DNA of 42,807 bases from Lachnospiraceae bacterium. GTDB taxonomy: Bacteria; Bacillota; Clostridia; Lachnospirales; Lachnospiraceae. Position 1 is the first letter of the stretch; each line of letters opens with the position of its first letter. Below, piece by piece: positions 32,817-42,180 of the stretch. A model generated the notes under the pieces. The model worked only from the letters and a program-made list of their open reading frames with translations. It made no database searches and was not told the origin of the DNA. The stretch lies in contig JAGKTY010000020.1 of assembly GCA_021153185.1 (NCBI GenBank), positions 1 through 42,807 of the forward strand, read 5' to 3'. The position numbers were made by a program, and so were the translations under genes.

Positions 32817-33176
32817 CTACGAAAGGAGTGACTCAACAACACGCGCCACCTCACCCGGTTCATATGGTTTGGTAATGAACTCATCCGCGCCTAATTTGAT
32901 ACACTCAATCATTTTGCTCTTCTGTCCTGCAGCCGTCACCATAACAATTTTGACATCACTGCTGAATGCGCGGATCATTTTGAGTGCCTCAACACCATCT
33001 ACAATCGGCATTGTAATATCAAGTGTCACCAAATCAGGTTTACATGCCTGGAATTTCTGTACACCCTCCTGTCCATTCATCGCTTCGTCAACAATGACAT
33101 GTCCATTATTCTCAAGAACGTTCCGAAGCATTTTTCGAGATGTTCTCGAATCATCGACGATTAATACTTTTGCCAT
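32817..33176 (-). CDS. CheY-like single-domain response regulator
   Basis: The 119-residue receiver domain has all required residues: Asp8-Asp9, phosphoacceptor Asp53 in LDITMP, Thr81 and Lys103. There is no output domain, so it acts by protein contact, as CheY does at flagellar motors. The start at 33176 follows AAGGGAG; a longer in-frame start would overlap the upstream gene's stop. It is transcribed directly after the CheX-like gene, its likely phosphatase. Confidence 0.92.
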   Translation of the reverse strand: MAKVLIVDDSRTSRKMLRNVLENNGHVIVDEAMNGQEGVQKFQACKPDLVTLDITMPIVDGVEALKMIRAFSSDVKIVMVTAAGQKSKMIECIKLGADEFITKPYEPGEVARVVESLLS

Positions 33177-33189
33177 ATTATCTCCCTTA

Positions 33190-34089
33190 CTATTCGCCAA
33201 TCGGCGTTACTTGAATACTAGAATCTACGGATAAAATAAAGTTGATCGGTTCATCCCCTATTACTACCGGGAATACACAAATCTGCTCGCCTGAAAGTTT
33301 CACCGGTGAATCAAAATACTCAGGCGGTGCCATATCAACATTGATATTCTTCACGCTCAGGTCTGATGCAAATAAACCATTGACACAGTTAATAAACTCT
33401 CCGACCGCATCAAGTGCATCCATATCGACACGTTCAAACTCTTCATTTGCAAAAGGCTCTGCAACATTTAACAGACTGTCAGAAGCACCTGCAAAACCAA
33501 CATAAATTGTATGATCTCCAAGTAATTTTTGCATTGCAAAATTATCGACCGTCAGTTCATTGACCATAAACGCTTTTGTAACATATGCATTTTCATTGAT
33601 GATACGCAGCACCGTACGGATCATGATACCGCAAAGCTGTGCATCAAGCGCAGAATCCTGCGGCAAGAAAATACGGACAGTACGATCCACATCACCGCTG
33701 ACCAAATCATCCATATCGGAATGGGTAAAGCCTTCCATTGTCTGGTAATCTGCGAGCGCCTGATCGACTTCCTCTAATGTCATAATCTCTTTGTCAATGA
33801 GCGTCTGGCAAAATAGCATATATACATTGGCCTGTTTTTTCAAAAGACTGGCCACCGTTTCCTCATTGAGATACCCCTTCATCACGGCAATATCACCAAA
33901 ACGCTTGTCCATGATTGTCTGCAACTGATTAATCTCATCAGCCTGCTCCTTGGTTAAGAGCTTTTCTGCAACAGCGATCAGTCCAAGCTTAACACGAACC
34001 TCTGCTTCAGACTCAATGACGTCCTGAAGCTGTTCCTCTGTCAATCTTCCGGAATCAACCAGATACTTTCCAAAGATTTGATTGAACAT
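33190..34089 (-). CDS. MshEN-like repeats fused to a CheX/CheC-type phosphatase domain
   Basis: The 299-residue protein has three N-terminal repeats matching the MshEN pattern (residues 6-26, 35-57 and 63-86; the third reads RFGDIAVMKGYL...Q), a c-di-GMP-binding fold in other proteins. The C-terminal part (about 145-299) matches CheX/CheC: D-x3-E-x2-N with Glu231 and Asn234, the pair that dephosphorylates CheY-P. The CheY gene follows after 13 bases. AGGAGGG precedes the start. A TATAAT (plus 34137-34142) is a possible -10 with a poor -35. The 34090-34200 gap otherwise shows nothing. Confidence 0.8.
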   Translation of the reverse strand: MFNQIFGKYLVDSGRLTEEQLQDVIESEAEVRVKLGLIAVAEKLLTKEQADEINQLQTIMDKRFGDIAVMKGYLNEETVASLLKKQANVYMLFCQTLIDKEIMTLEEVDQALADYQTMEGFTHSDMDDLVSGDVDRTVRIFLPQDSALDAQLCGIMIRTVLRIINENAYVTKAFMVNELTVDNFAMQKLLGDHTIYVGFAGASDSLLNVAEPFANEEFERVDMDALDAVGEFINCVNGLFASDLSVKNINVDMAPPEYFDSPVKLSGEQICVFPVVIGDEPINFILSVDSSIQVTPIGE

Positions 34090-34200
34090 ATTACCCTCCT
34101 AAAACAAAAAAACATTACATTTTTGCGAATATCAATATTATACACTATGAATTGAATTTTGAATAGTTTTTTTGTATAAATTGCATCAATAAATCACATA

Positions 34201-35688
34201 TTATTTAAAATATGCATCAAATACCCTTTTTGCAATCGGAACGGCGTAATCGCCACCACTGCCGGCGCCCTCCACAATCACTGTCACGCATACTTGCGGG
34301 TCCGTTGCAGGCGCAAAGCCGGTAAACCATGCATGTGAATCCGATTTATCCCCGTTATACTCTGCCGAGCCGGTCTTTCCGGCGGCAGTGTAGCTTTGGC
34401 CGGAAAGCTTTGACGCAGTTCCTTTTTCGACAACCCCTGTCATTATATCTGTCAAAAATGCCGATTCGTCTTCACTCATCAGACGAATTGTTTTATTTGG
34501 TGCACAGTTTTTCACGGTTACCCCCGAATAATTTGCAATTTTGCTCACAAGATATGGCTTCTGAAGCGTTCCCTTATTGGCGATGGCACATGTAATCATA
34601 TTCAGATGAAGCGGTGTAATCTGCGTCTTTCCCTGTCCGATTGATGTCTGCATGACATCATACGAGGAATCCCCACTTGTCAGGACAAAGCTGCTCTTTT
34701 TATACAGACCGTCATAAGGCAGGTCCTTGTTAAACAATAGGTCCTTACATGTGTCAGCAAGCTTATCTGCATCTTCCGACACACCGATATTGGCAAATGA
34801 AGAATTACAAGACTTCTCAAAGGAGCGCTTGAAATCAACACTTCCGTGGCTGCTCTTATGATAGCAGTTAATCCGATCGCCCTGATACGTAAACGAACCA
34901 CCGCAATTAAAATGATAATCACTGACATTTCCGTCATGCTCGCGGTAATACTCGAGACTTGTGATCATTTTAAACGTAGACCCCGGTGGATATAGACCTT
35001 GCGTTGCACGGTTTACCAAAACGCCGCTCTCTTTGTCGGCAACAAGACTGTCCCACATCTCACCGATGCTGTTTGGATCAAAACCGGGTTTACTTGCCAT
35101 GGCAAGAATCTCGCCTGTATTTGGATCTGTCACGACAATTGCGCCGCGGTAAGCACCGAGCGCTTCATACGCCACCTTCTGCAAGTCAACATCCAGTGTT
35201 GTATGCACATTATCCCCGTAATTTTTGAGACTTCCGACTTCATTTTGAATCTTCACAAGGACAGAATCATGGCTTGTCAGCAGATTAATGTTTTCTGACA
35301 ACTCGATTCCGCTCTTTCCTTTGACCGGATAGCCGACGACATGGCTGAAGATTTCTCCGTACGGATAGTACCTGATTTCTTTTCCTTCTTCGTTTCGTCC
35401 CGTCTGGGCAAGAATATCACCATCTCTCGACAAAATTTTGCCGCGGATATTTTTGTTTGCCAGAATCTCCTGTCTCGTATTATAGGAATTGTTAATCACG
35501 CTCTCGCTGTCTTTCGTCACAAAAAGAACGAGATTTCCCATCACAAGAAGCATCAAAAACACAAAGAAATATGTGACAAGTACCGTTTCAAATGTTCTGT
35601 TTTTTTCTTTCTTTTTGACTGATTCAGATTCATAGCCGTCAAGTGCGACAAACTCTAAATCATCATCATTCTTCTTTCTTTTGAACAC
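34201..35688 (-). CDS. Class B penicillin-binding protein, transpeptidase
   Basis: The 495-residue protein has an N-terminal membrane anchor (about 35-58) and a transpeptidase domain with STFK at 237-240 (nucleophile Ser237), SCN at 293-295 and KTG at 438-440. It cross-links peptidoglycan and is a beta-lactam target. It resembles the PbpA/FtsI type without PASTA domains. The GTG start follows AAGGG and overlaps the ftsW-like stop by 23 bases, so the two are coupled and probably form a synthase pair. Confidence 0.93.
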   Translation of the reverse strand: MFKRKKNDDDLEFVALDGYESESVKKKEKNRTFETVLVTYFFVFLMLLVMGNLVLFVTKDSESVINNSYNTRQEILANKNIRGKILSRDGDILAQTGRNEEGKEIRYYPYGEIFSHVVGYPVKGKSGIELSENINLLTSHDSVLVKIQNEVGSLKNYGDNVHTTLDVDLQKVAYEALGAYRGAIVVTDPNTGEILAMASKPGFDPNSIGEMWDSLVADKESGVLVNRATQGLYPPGSTFKMITSLEYYREHDGNVSDYHFNCGGSFTYQGDRINCYHKSSHGSVDFKRSFEKSCNSSFANIGVSEDADKLADTCKDLLFNKDLPYDGLYKKSSFVLTSGDSSYDVMQTSIGQGKTQITPLHLNMITCAIANKGTLQKPYLVSKIANYSGVTVKNCAPNKTIRLMSEDESAFLTDIMTGVVEKGTASKLSGQSYTAAGKTGSAEYNGDKSDSHAWFTGFAPATDPQVCVTVIVEGAGSGGDYAVPIAKRVFDAYFK

Positions 35689-36997
35689 GTTTTTTCCCTT
35701 CTATTGACTGAATTCCAAACAAGCCTTGAATAATCGAAAACATAATAATCGTCGTCAGTACACTGCTTCCGCCGTAGCTGACAAGCGGAAGTGTGACACC
35801 GGTCAGCGGAATAAATCTCGTACCGCCACCGATCGTTAAAAAGATTTGAAAAATATAAAGAATACTGAGTCCCACCGCAATATACCGGTAAAATTCTTCC
35901 TTAATTCTCATGGAAATGTTCATAAACATCATAAAACAGCTCACGCAAATCAAAATAAGACATAACGCGAATATGACACCCATCTCCTCTGCAATTGCAG
36001 AAAAGACAAAATCTTCTTCGACAAACGGAATCGCCTTCGGGTCCCCTTGACACAGTCCCATACCAAACCAGCCTCCGGTTCCAATCGCAAACAGAGACTG
36101 AGAAATCTGATATCCGGAACTGTCAATATACGAAAACGGATCTCTCCATGCAAGCACACGCACACGGACATGCGAAAACAGCTTGTAGGCAACCATCGCA
36201 GCAACCGCCCCGGCGGCATTGCCCAAAAACAAATACAGGTAATTGTGTGTGGCAATAAAAACCATCACAACGTAGGTCACAAAAAAGATGAGTGCACTAC
36301 CCAAATCCCTTGACAAAACAAGGATAATGACATGGATTGCCGCGGCAACGGATGTCATGACAATCTGGAAAAAATCCTTGGAAATCGTAAGCATTCCGGC
36401 GACAAAGAACACGAAAACAATCTTGACAAATTCGGACGGCTGAAATGTATAACCAAAAACCGAATAGGATATCTTACTTCCGTATGTGACCGTACTAAAG
36501 ATATAAACGACTGCGAGTGCCACAATGCCTACAATGCCGTAAATCCATGTAAGATGCTTTAAAAAGCGAAGTTTTTTCACAAAAAATGGGACAAACAACC
36601 CAACAAGTAAGGAGATTGCCACAATTTTAAACTGTCTGACAGCCTTATCGTAATTCAGTCTTGTTAAAATAATAAATCCGACAGACAACAGGAAACACAT
36701 ATTGTTGATAATCAGTCTGTTCGCCTCAGGATACAGCACATGATACAGTGTGATGGTCGCAAACATCATGATCTGCTGGAATCCATAAAAAAAGATATAG
36801 GAAACATCACCCGTTTCCAAGCAGATTGCCGCAAATCCGATAAAATGTACCAAAAACATCCAGATAATCTGCCGCATATAGATTCCGCCACGGTCATCTT
36901 CATTTCCGTACCGGAAGACAGCAAAACACTCACACGTATAGATAATGCCTATCACAGCAATGATATACTTTGAAAGATCTGATATGACAAGTGCCAT
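35666..36997 (-). CDS. FtsW/RodA/SpoVE family peptidoglycan glycosyltransferase
   Basis: The 443-residue protein has about ten membrane helices and the SEDS-family signatures: YTFQPSEFVKIVFV, DLGSALIFFVTYVVMVF and PLTGVTLPLVSYGGSSVLT near the C-terminus. SEDS proteins polymerise glycan strands with a class B PBP partner, here the next gene. FtsW, RodA and SpoVE cannot be told apart by eye. The start overlaps the U32 stop as TAATG with GAGGAG upstream. Confidence 0.94.
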   Translation of the reverse strand: MALVISDLSKYIIAVIGIIYTCECFAVFRYGNEDDRGGIYMRQIIWMFLVHFIGFAAICLETGDVSYIFFYGFQQIMMFATITLYHVLYPEANRLIINNMCFLLSVGFIILTRLNYDKAVRQFKIVAISLLVGLFVPFFVKKLRFLKHLTWIYGIVGIVALAVVYIFSTVTYGSKISYSVFGYTFQPSEFVKIVFVFFVAGMLTISKDFFQIVMTSVAAAIHVIILVLSRDLGSALIFFVTYVVMVFIATHNYLYLFLGNAAGAVAAMVAYKLFSHVRVRVLAWRDPFSYIDSSGYQISQSLFAIGTGGWFGMGLCQGDPKAIPFVEEDFVFSAIAEEMGVIFALCLILICVSCFMMFMNISMRIKEEFYRYIAVGLSILYIFQIFLTIGGGTRFIPLTGVTLPLVSYGGSSVLTTIIMFSIIQGLFGIQSIEGKKRVQKKEE

Positions 36998-39210
36998 TAT
37001 TCTACTCCTCGTTTATAGTAACCTTTCGTGAATTCGCGAATCGGATTGTCGCAATCCTCTCCCTTCATCCACTTTTCAAAACACATCAGCCGTTCTGCGG
37101 TCTGCTGTTTTGTTTCAATGGTAAAATCCATTCTGAGATTTGTATGCCTGTTTTGCTCCCTAAAAAGAGGCTCCATACACATTGGCACACAATTATAAAT
37201 CGTGTTTTCACAGCGATTACAGTGTAATTGCACCGTAAATTCTTTCCCCATACGGTCTTTCAGGCAGCGCGTCGAAGAATCCTTCGTGCAATCCTTCATC
37301 GTCTTCGCAACACAGCCTGCCGTCTCCATCAGCGGAATATACCCATAAGCAATCTGACTGACCGGAATCTGTCCGGTGATGCATTCCTTTTGTTCATAAA
37401 TGTTGCACTCAATCGGAAGTGTCACTTCTGAAACGCCCATTGCCACAAGCCACCTGACCGCTTCCTGATTAAAGCAATAAAGCCCTGCATCCGCAATCAC
37501 CTTACAGCCCTCTTCCAAAGCGATGGAAAGCCCCTCAAGACTTCCTGTGACAACTGAATCAAATCCATGCGCTTTGGCAAACGCAATCATCTCAAGGATT
37601 GTCTTATGACTATTAGAGCGGATAACCCGCGGCAAAAGAAGTGCAAGTTCTGTCTCCTTATCTTTAAATGCATCTATCAGCTCTAAAAAAAGTGTATCAT
37701 GCTGATACGCATCACACAAATCCATATCAAGGAAAATGCGGGAAACAACCGAGTTTTCCTGAAGTGCCATGAGCTGCTGTATTGTTTTGACCGAAGCAGT
37801 CACCTTTTCTGATTGCGCAAAAGGCGTATCATGAACGGTCGATTCTTCTAAAACAAGCGGGCATGCCGGCATCTGTCTCATGTATTTCGCAAGTAGCCTC
37901 TGCTTTAATGACTCCGCCGCATCACGACGCAATTCATTGAGCTGCTTATTCGAAATAAATCCTTGCCCATCTGTTTCTATCGTCACACTGTCGCAAACAA
38001 ACTCTGTCGCGCCAAGCTTTGTTACCTGTTTTTGGATATCCGATGCGCTCATCGGCCGATTCTGTGCCTTTGCGACCATATCACCCGTCACACATACCGT
38101 TTGATCACCACATGTAAAAGATAACATCTGCGGCTTTCCGGCAAAAAAACTGCCCCCTATCGTTACATGGACTTTTGGGGATTGATTTAGATATTTTTGC
38201 GCTATCATTCCATTGATTTCTTCCCCGCCGGTCTGGTAAGAAGGCTTATCAATTGTCACAAGATGCGCTCCGTTATGTGAATGGAAATATCCCTGCTCCA
38301 AGTCTGTACGTACATACAGATTTTTTAATAATTTTAAATCACCTGCTTCTACCTTAAAATGTTGCTTTGCAAGCTCCATACTGCCATAGCTGTCTACATC
38401 ACGGTAAAACCGGTCAATATATTTGCGGTAGATTGCCGTCACACCTGCAACATAGACCGCACTTTTCATACGGCCCTCAATCTTAAAGCTGTCCATTCCC
38501 GCACAGATTAGTTCCCCAATCAGCTCTACGGTACACAAATCCTTCAAACTGAGCGGATAGTTTTCTCCTTTTTTGCCTAAGAGGCGTTTGTCTTTGTGAT
38601 ACACATCATACGGCAATCTGCACGGTCCCGCACATCTGCCGCGATTGCCGCTTCGACCTCCTAAGACACTACTAAAAAGACATTGACCGGAATACCCATA
38701 GCACATTGCGCCATGAACAAAAACCTCCATATCAATGCCTGTCTCTTTTTTGATTTCTCTTAATTCTGCAAGCGAAAGCTCTCTGGCGGGTACAACACGC
38801 GTAACACCATAATCCTGCAAAAGCTTCGTGCTGTGTGGCCCGGTAACCGTCATCTGCGTGCTGGCATGCAGCTCCATCCCCGGAAAATGGTCGTGCAGAT
38901 ACCTCAGTGCGCCAAAATCCTGAATGATGACACCATCCAATCCATGCTCATAAAATGGCTGCACATAGGAACCAATCACGGAAAACTCTCGTTCTTTTAT
39001 CAGTGTATTTAACGTTAAATAAACTTTGACGCCAAACAAATGACAGTAATCCAAAGCATCGCACAATTCCTGTGTCGTAAAATTGTCCGCATATGCACGT
39101 GCGCCAAACTGACTGCCTGCCAAATATACCGCATCTGCTCCGGCGCTTACAGCTGCCTTTAGGCATTCCATATTGCCTGCCGGCGCAAGTAGTTCAACTT
39201 TATTTACCAT
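36997..39210 (-). CDS. Peptidase U32 family protein
   Basis: The 737-residue protein starts MVNKVELLAPAGNMECLKAA, continues with GADAVYLAGSQFGARAYADNF, and has the U32 signature in EVFVHGAMCYGYSGQCLFSS with a cysteine cluster CAGPCRLPY. Members are linked to 23S/tRNA hydroxylation and collagenase-like activities, so the family name is not a proven protease. The start at 39210 was chosen over 39324 because AAAGGA precedes it and conservation begins there. It overlaps zapA by 11 bases. It has an additional long C-terminal domain. Confidence 0.92.
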   Translation of the reverse strand: MVNKVELLAPAGNMECLKAAVSAGADAVYLAGSQFGARAYADNFTTQELCDALDYCHLFGVKVYLTLNTLIKEREFSVIGSYVQPFYEHGLDGVIIQDFGALRYLHDHFPGMELHASTQMTVTGPHSTKLLQDYGVTRVVPARELSLAELREIKKETGIDMEVFVHGAMCYGYSGQCLFSSVLGGRSGNRGRCAGPCRLPYDVYHKDKRLLGKKGENYPLSLKDLCTVELIGELICAGMDSFKIEGRMKSAVYVAGVTAIYRKYIDRFYRDVDSYGSMELAKQHFKVEAGDLKLLKNLYVRTDLEQGYFHSHNGAHLVTIDKPSYQTGGEEINGMIAQKYLNQSPKVHVTIGGSFFAGKPQMLSFTCGDQTVCVTGDMVAKAQNRPMSASDIQKQVTKLGATEFVCDSVTIETDGQGFISNKQLNELRRDAAESLKQRLLAKYMRQMPACPLVLEESTVHDTPFAQSEKVTASVKTIQQLMALQENSVVSRIFLDMDLCDAYQHDTLFLELIDAFKDKETELALLLPRVIRSNSHKTILEMIAFAKAHGFDSVVTGSLEGLSIALEEGCKVIADAGLYCFNQEAVRWLVAMGVSEVTLPIECNIYEQKECITGQIPVSQIAYGYIPLMETAGCVAKTMKDCTKDSSTRCLKDRMGKEFTVQLHCNRCENTIYNCVPMCMEPLFREQNRHTNLRMDFTIETKQQTAERLMCFEKWMKGEDCDNPIREFTKGYYKRGVE

Positions 39211-39610
39211 CACGCATTCCTTTTGCAAACGTAGGTAATGGAACGGAAACGCTTTCCGCATTTGACTCATCCTGTTTTGATTTGGCTGATTTTTCCAAAC
39301 TTTCCAGCTTAATCTTCGTCGCAATCAGTTCGTGCTTGATGTCGTAAAGCTCGCGCTCCTTTTCTGCAACGATATCTTCAAGCGCAGCAATTTGTTTTTT
39401 GGCTTTAAACAAATCATCTGCAATATTAAGCTGCAGTAAGATTGACTGTGAATCAAGCGGCTGTTTGCGGAAACTATCAATTTTGCCATATTCAGCGGCT
39501 TTGCTGTTGATGTAATTGGCTACGCGCTGTAAATAGTCTTCACTCTCATATCCGCTCAGTGTAAATACTTTTCCACCAATGATCACTTCTGTATCTGTTT
39601 TTGATGTCAT
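39200..39610 (-). CDS. zapA: Cell division protein ZapA
   Basis: ZapA bundles FtsZ filaments. The 136 residues contain the ZapA globular head (TDTEVIIGGKVFTLSGYESE, VANYINSK) and a coiled coil (about 55-110, QLNIADDLFKAKKQIAALEDI...). GGGGAG precedes the ATG. It leads the U32-FtsW-PBP genes, in keeping with a division/cell-wall operon. Confidence 0.93.
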   Translation of the reverse strand: MTSKTDTEVIIGGKVFTLSGYESEDYLQRVANYINSKAAEYGKIDSFRKQPLDSQSILLQLNIADDLFKAKKQIAALEDIVAEKERELYDIKHELIATKIKLESLEKSAKSKQDESNAESVSVPLPTFAKGMRDGK

Positions 39611-39701
39611 TTTTTTCTCCCCTTATGAACAATGTTCATCTGTATAAAATATGTACGCACACCGGCATCCTAAAATACACCCTTTTGTGCCTATCGTATA
39701 T

Positions 39702-39730
39702 ATTATATACAATATGTGGGATAAAAACAA
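39702..39730 (-). promoter_or_regulatory. Promoter of the zapA operon
   Basis: Minus strand -35 TTGTTT (plus 39725-39730), 17-base spacer, -10 TATAAT (plus 39702-39707). It starts right at the ruvB stop. Its leader contains the 15-base palindrome ATGAACAATGTTCAT (39625-39639). Confidence 0.7.
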
Positions 39731-40720
39731 CTAAATATTTATACCAAAATGAAGATATGCTTTTTCGGTCGCCATTCTGCCGCGCGGCGTACGGTTTAGA
39801 AGACCGTTTAATATCAAATACGGCTCATAAACATCCTCGATTGTGCCCGCATCTTCGCCCGTTGCAGCAGCAAGCGTATCCAGGCCGACCGGTCCGCCGC
39901 CAAACTTCTCAATCATCGTCATCAGGATATTGCGGTCTACATGGTCAAGCCCCAGTTTATCTACATCCATCAAATCAAGTGCCACCATCGCAACCTCTTT
40001 GGTAATGACACCATCATACTTGACCTGCGCAAAGTCCCTGACGCGTTTTAAAATGCGGTTGGCAAGTCTCGGTGTGCCACGACTTCTTCTTGCCAGTTCA
40101 ACAGCGCCTTCCTCTTCTATCGTCACACCAAGCACCTGCGCCGAACGAGCGACAATCTGTTTGAGTTCCAAAACGGAATAAAATTCAAGACGATGGATGA
40201 CTCCAAATCTGTCTCTCAGCGGCGCCGTCAAAAGTCCGGCGCGTGTCGTAGCCCCCACGAGCGTAAACTTCGGAAGTTCAAGTCTGACCGATCGGGCTGA
40301 AGAGCCTTTTCCGATCATGATGTCAATGGCAAAATCCTCCATTGCAGGGTACAACACCTCTTCGACCTGTCTGTTGAGTCTGTGAATCTCATCCACAAAC
40401 AATATATCCCCCGGCTGTAAACTGTTCAGAATTGCAGCCATATCACCGGGTTTCTCGATTGCAGGTCCGCTTGTCACCTTCATATGTGTGCCCATTTCGT
40501 TGGCGATAATGCCTGCGAGTGTCGTCTTTCCAAGTCCGGGAGGGCCGTAAAACAGCACATGGTCAAGGCTGTCTCCACGCTGCTTTGCAGCTTCAATGTA
40601 GACCTTGAGATTGGCTTTTGCCTTCGTTTGTCCGATGTAATCCTCTAAAAGCTGCGGCCTTAAGCTTCCTTCTATTTCTTTGTCTTCCTGTGTAATATTT
40701 GTTTCTATTGTTCTAGCCAT
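39731..40720 (-). CDS. ruvB: Holliday junction branch migration ATPase RuvB
   Basis: RuvB is the hexameric motor that drives branch migration with RuvA. The 329-residue protein has Walker A LFYGPPGLGKTTLA, Walker B ILFVDEIHRL, sensor segment LVGATTRAG and the C-terminal winged helix. Length is normal. AGAGGACAGT precedes the ATG. It follows ruvA by nine bases. Confidence 0.98.
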   Translation of the reverse strand: MARTIETNITQEDKEIEGSLRPQLLEDYIGQTKAKANLKVYIEAAKQRGDSLDHVLFYGPPGLGKTTLAGIIANEMGTHMKVTSGPAIEKPGDMAAILNSLQPGDILFVDEIHRLNRQVEEVLYPAMEDFAIDIMIGKGSSARSVRLELPKFTLVGATTRAGLLTAPLRDRFGVIHRLEFYSVLELKQIVARSAQVLGVTIEEEGAVELARRSRGTPRLANRILKRVRDFAQVKYDGVITKEVAMVALDLMDVDKLGLDHVDRNILMTMIEKFGGGPVGLDTLAAATGEDAGTIEDVYEPYLILNGLLNRTPRGRMATEKAYLHFGINI

Positions 40721-40729
40721 ACTGTCCTC

Positions 40730-41338
40730 TTAAAATAAAAACCGAAGTGCGCCCTTTAAGATCGAATCTGCATCATCCTGCTCTGTCACAGGCACCTGCT
40801 TCACTGCTTTGGTTGCTTCACTCTGACTATACCCAAGTGCAACCAGCGCTTCCACTGCATCTTGTTTTTGCGCGCTAAGTTTCCCTGATGTCTGCAAATT
40901 CGTCTCATCAGATACCATCGACTCCAACACTTCATCCAGTACAATCTTATCCTTTAATTCCAAAATCAACCGTTGCGCCGTTTTCGCTCCAACTCCGTTT
41001 GCTTTGGCAATGGTCTTACTATCCCCGGTCGCTATCGCAATTTGCAGTTCCTGTACCGGCAACAATGACATGATAGCCAGTGCCCCCTTCGGCCCTATCC
41101 CATTCACTGTCAAAAGCTGCCGAAACATCGCCAGTTCCGACGGCAGTTCAAAGCCATATAACATAAATGCATCTTCCTTCACATGCGTATACGTATGCAG
41201 AACAATTTCTTCCCCGAAATCAGGTAACATACTCAGCATTCTTTCCGTCACACGCACATTGACTCCAATATTGCCAATATCCACAACGACGCCATCTTCG
41301 CTTTGGGAAACGACTTTTCCTTTTACAAATGCAATCAT
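40730..41338 (-). CDS. ruvA: Holliday junction DNA helicase subunit RuvA
   Basis: RuvA binds the four-way junction and loads RuvB. The 202 residues show the OB-like N-terminus (MIAFVKGKVVSQSEDGVVVDI), helix-hairpin-helix repeats (VNGIGPKGALAIMS, ANGVGAKTAQRLILELKDK) and a flexible, acidic linker before the C-terminal RuvB-binding domain. It is ATGA-coupled to the Gx transporter upstream, which is unusual company for a recombination gene. Confidence 0.97.
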   Translation of the reverse strand: MIAFVKGKVVSQSEDGVVVDIGNIGVNVRVTERMLSMLPDFGEEIVLHTYTHVKEDAFMLYGFELPSELAMFRQLLTVNGIGPKGALAIMSLLPVQELQIAIATGDSKTIAKANGVGAKTAQRLILELKDKIVLDEVLESMVSDETNLQTSGKLSAQKQDAVEALVALGYSQSEATKAVKQVPVTEQDDADSILKGALRFLF

Positions 41339-41820
41339 AATAAACCTCTACGAAACAATATTTTACCTAACAGCCCAATGAGAAATCCGGTAATCATGCC
41401 CGAAATCATTAAGGCCGGCAGATAATAAAACATAACAAAGGATTCGAGTAACATACAGGCGAAAAGTACTTGTCCCACATTGTGAAAGACACCGCCTGCG
41501 ATGGATGTGACAACGATTGGCAATTTACAAACCTTTTTACAAAACACCATCATCAGGAAACTGACAATTGCACCCGCAAATGAGTAGGTAATGCCAAATA
41601 AATTGCCGAATAAGAAGCCTGCAATCACAATACGCATGGCATTCAGTCCAAATGCCGTCTTTGCATCATATGCATATAAAACAAGCACAGTCATGAGATT
41701 CGCCAAACCAAGTTTCATCCCCGGTATACCAAGCGGAAATAGAATCAACGACTCAATGTAACTAAAAATCAGTGCAAGTGCTAACAGCAATGCAAGTTTG
41801 GTCAGTTTATTGCTCCGCAT
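41335..41820 (-). CDS. Gx transporter family membrane protein (heptaprenyl diphosphate synthase component I-like)
   Basis: The 161-residue hydrophobic protein starts MRSNKLTKLALLLALALIF and has about five helices with the conserved LIPLGIPGMKLGLANLMTVL-like FPLGIPGMKLGLANLMTVL, typical of COG4769. Database names vary (Gx transporter; HepI). The ATG at 41820 lies a proper distance after GGGGAGG; an ATG at 41823 is also possible. It overlaps the NusG-domain gene by 14 bases. Its ligand is unknown. Confidence 0.85.
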   Translation of the reverse strand: MRSNKLTKLALLLALALIFSYIESLILFPLGIPGMKLGLANLMTVLVLYAYDAKTAFGLNAMRIVIAGFLFGNLFGITYSFAGAIVSFLMMVFCKKVCKLPIVVTSIAGGVFHNVGQVLFACMLLESFVMFYYLPALMISGMITGFLIGLLGKILFRRGLL

Positions 41821-42160
41821 CATTGCCTCCCCGCACAGTAATTGTAATCCGATGTGGCAAGCACACGATAGATTGTCCCGTTTGGCGAATCGGTGCAAAG
41901 TGGACACAGTCCTGCCCCGCACAATCAGCAGACTGTACAAAAGCCTGTCCATCCCGAATGATCAGCGTATTGTATCCCAATTCCGTTTCTATGCGCTTCT
42001 CAATTGTATCACCGAGCGAAAATCTATACAGTTCTTCCCCGTTTTGCTCAACCACCACAACATTTCCTGTTGTACGATGAAATTGCATGATGACAAATCC
42101 GGTACAAACAATCAAAATACAGGCAATGAGCATCGCAGCAATCTTTGTTTGTCTGTTCAT
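41807..42160 (-). CDS. NusG domain II-containing protein, membrane-anchored
   Basis: The 117-residue protein has one N-terminal signal-anchor helix (about 6-26) and an extracytoplasmic domain II-like fold (NVVVVEQNGEELYRFSLGDT, DGQAFVQSADCAGQDCVHFAPI) with two cysteines in CAGQDC. Such proteins commonly lie beside Gx transporter genes, as here, and are thought to serve flavin or quinone-linked systems (known context; function unproved). GAGG precedes the ATG, and a nested palindrome lies upstream. Confidence 0.85.
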   Translation of the reverse strand: MNRQTKIAAMLIACILIVCTGFVIMQFHRTTGNVVVVEQNGEELYRFSLGDTIEKRIETELGYNTLIIRDGQAFVQSADCAGQDCVHFAPIRQTGQSIVCLPHRITITVRGGNDAEQ

Positions 42161-42180
42161 AATTTTTCCTCATTCATATG

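Noticed and set aside
36047..36313. Plus-strand ORFs opposite the FtsW-like gene
   Set aside because: Antisense shadows of a well-conserved membrane protein gene.
39625..39639. LexA (SOS) box in the zapA leader
   Set aside because: The palindrome has GAAC-N3-GTTC, whereas the Gram-positive box needs four bases between; it is likely chance or another operator.
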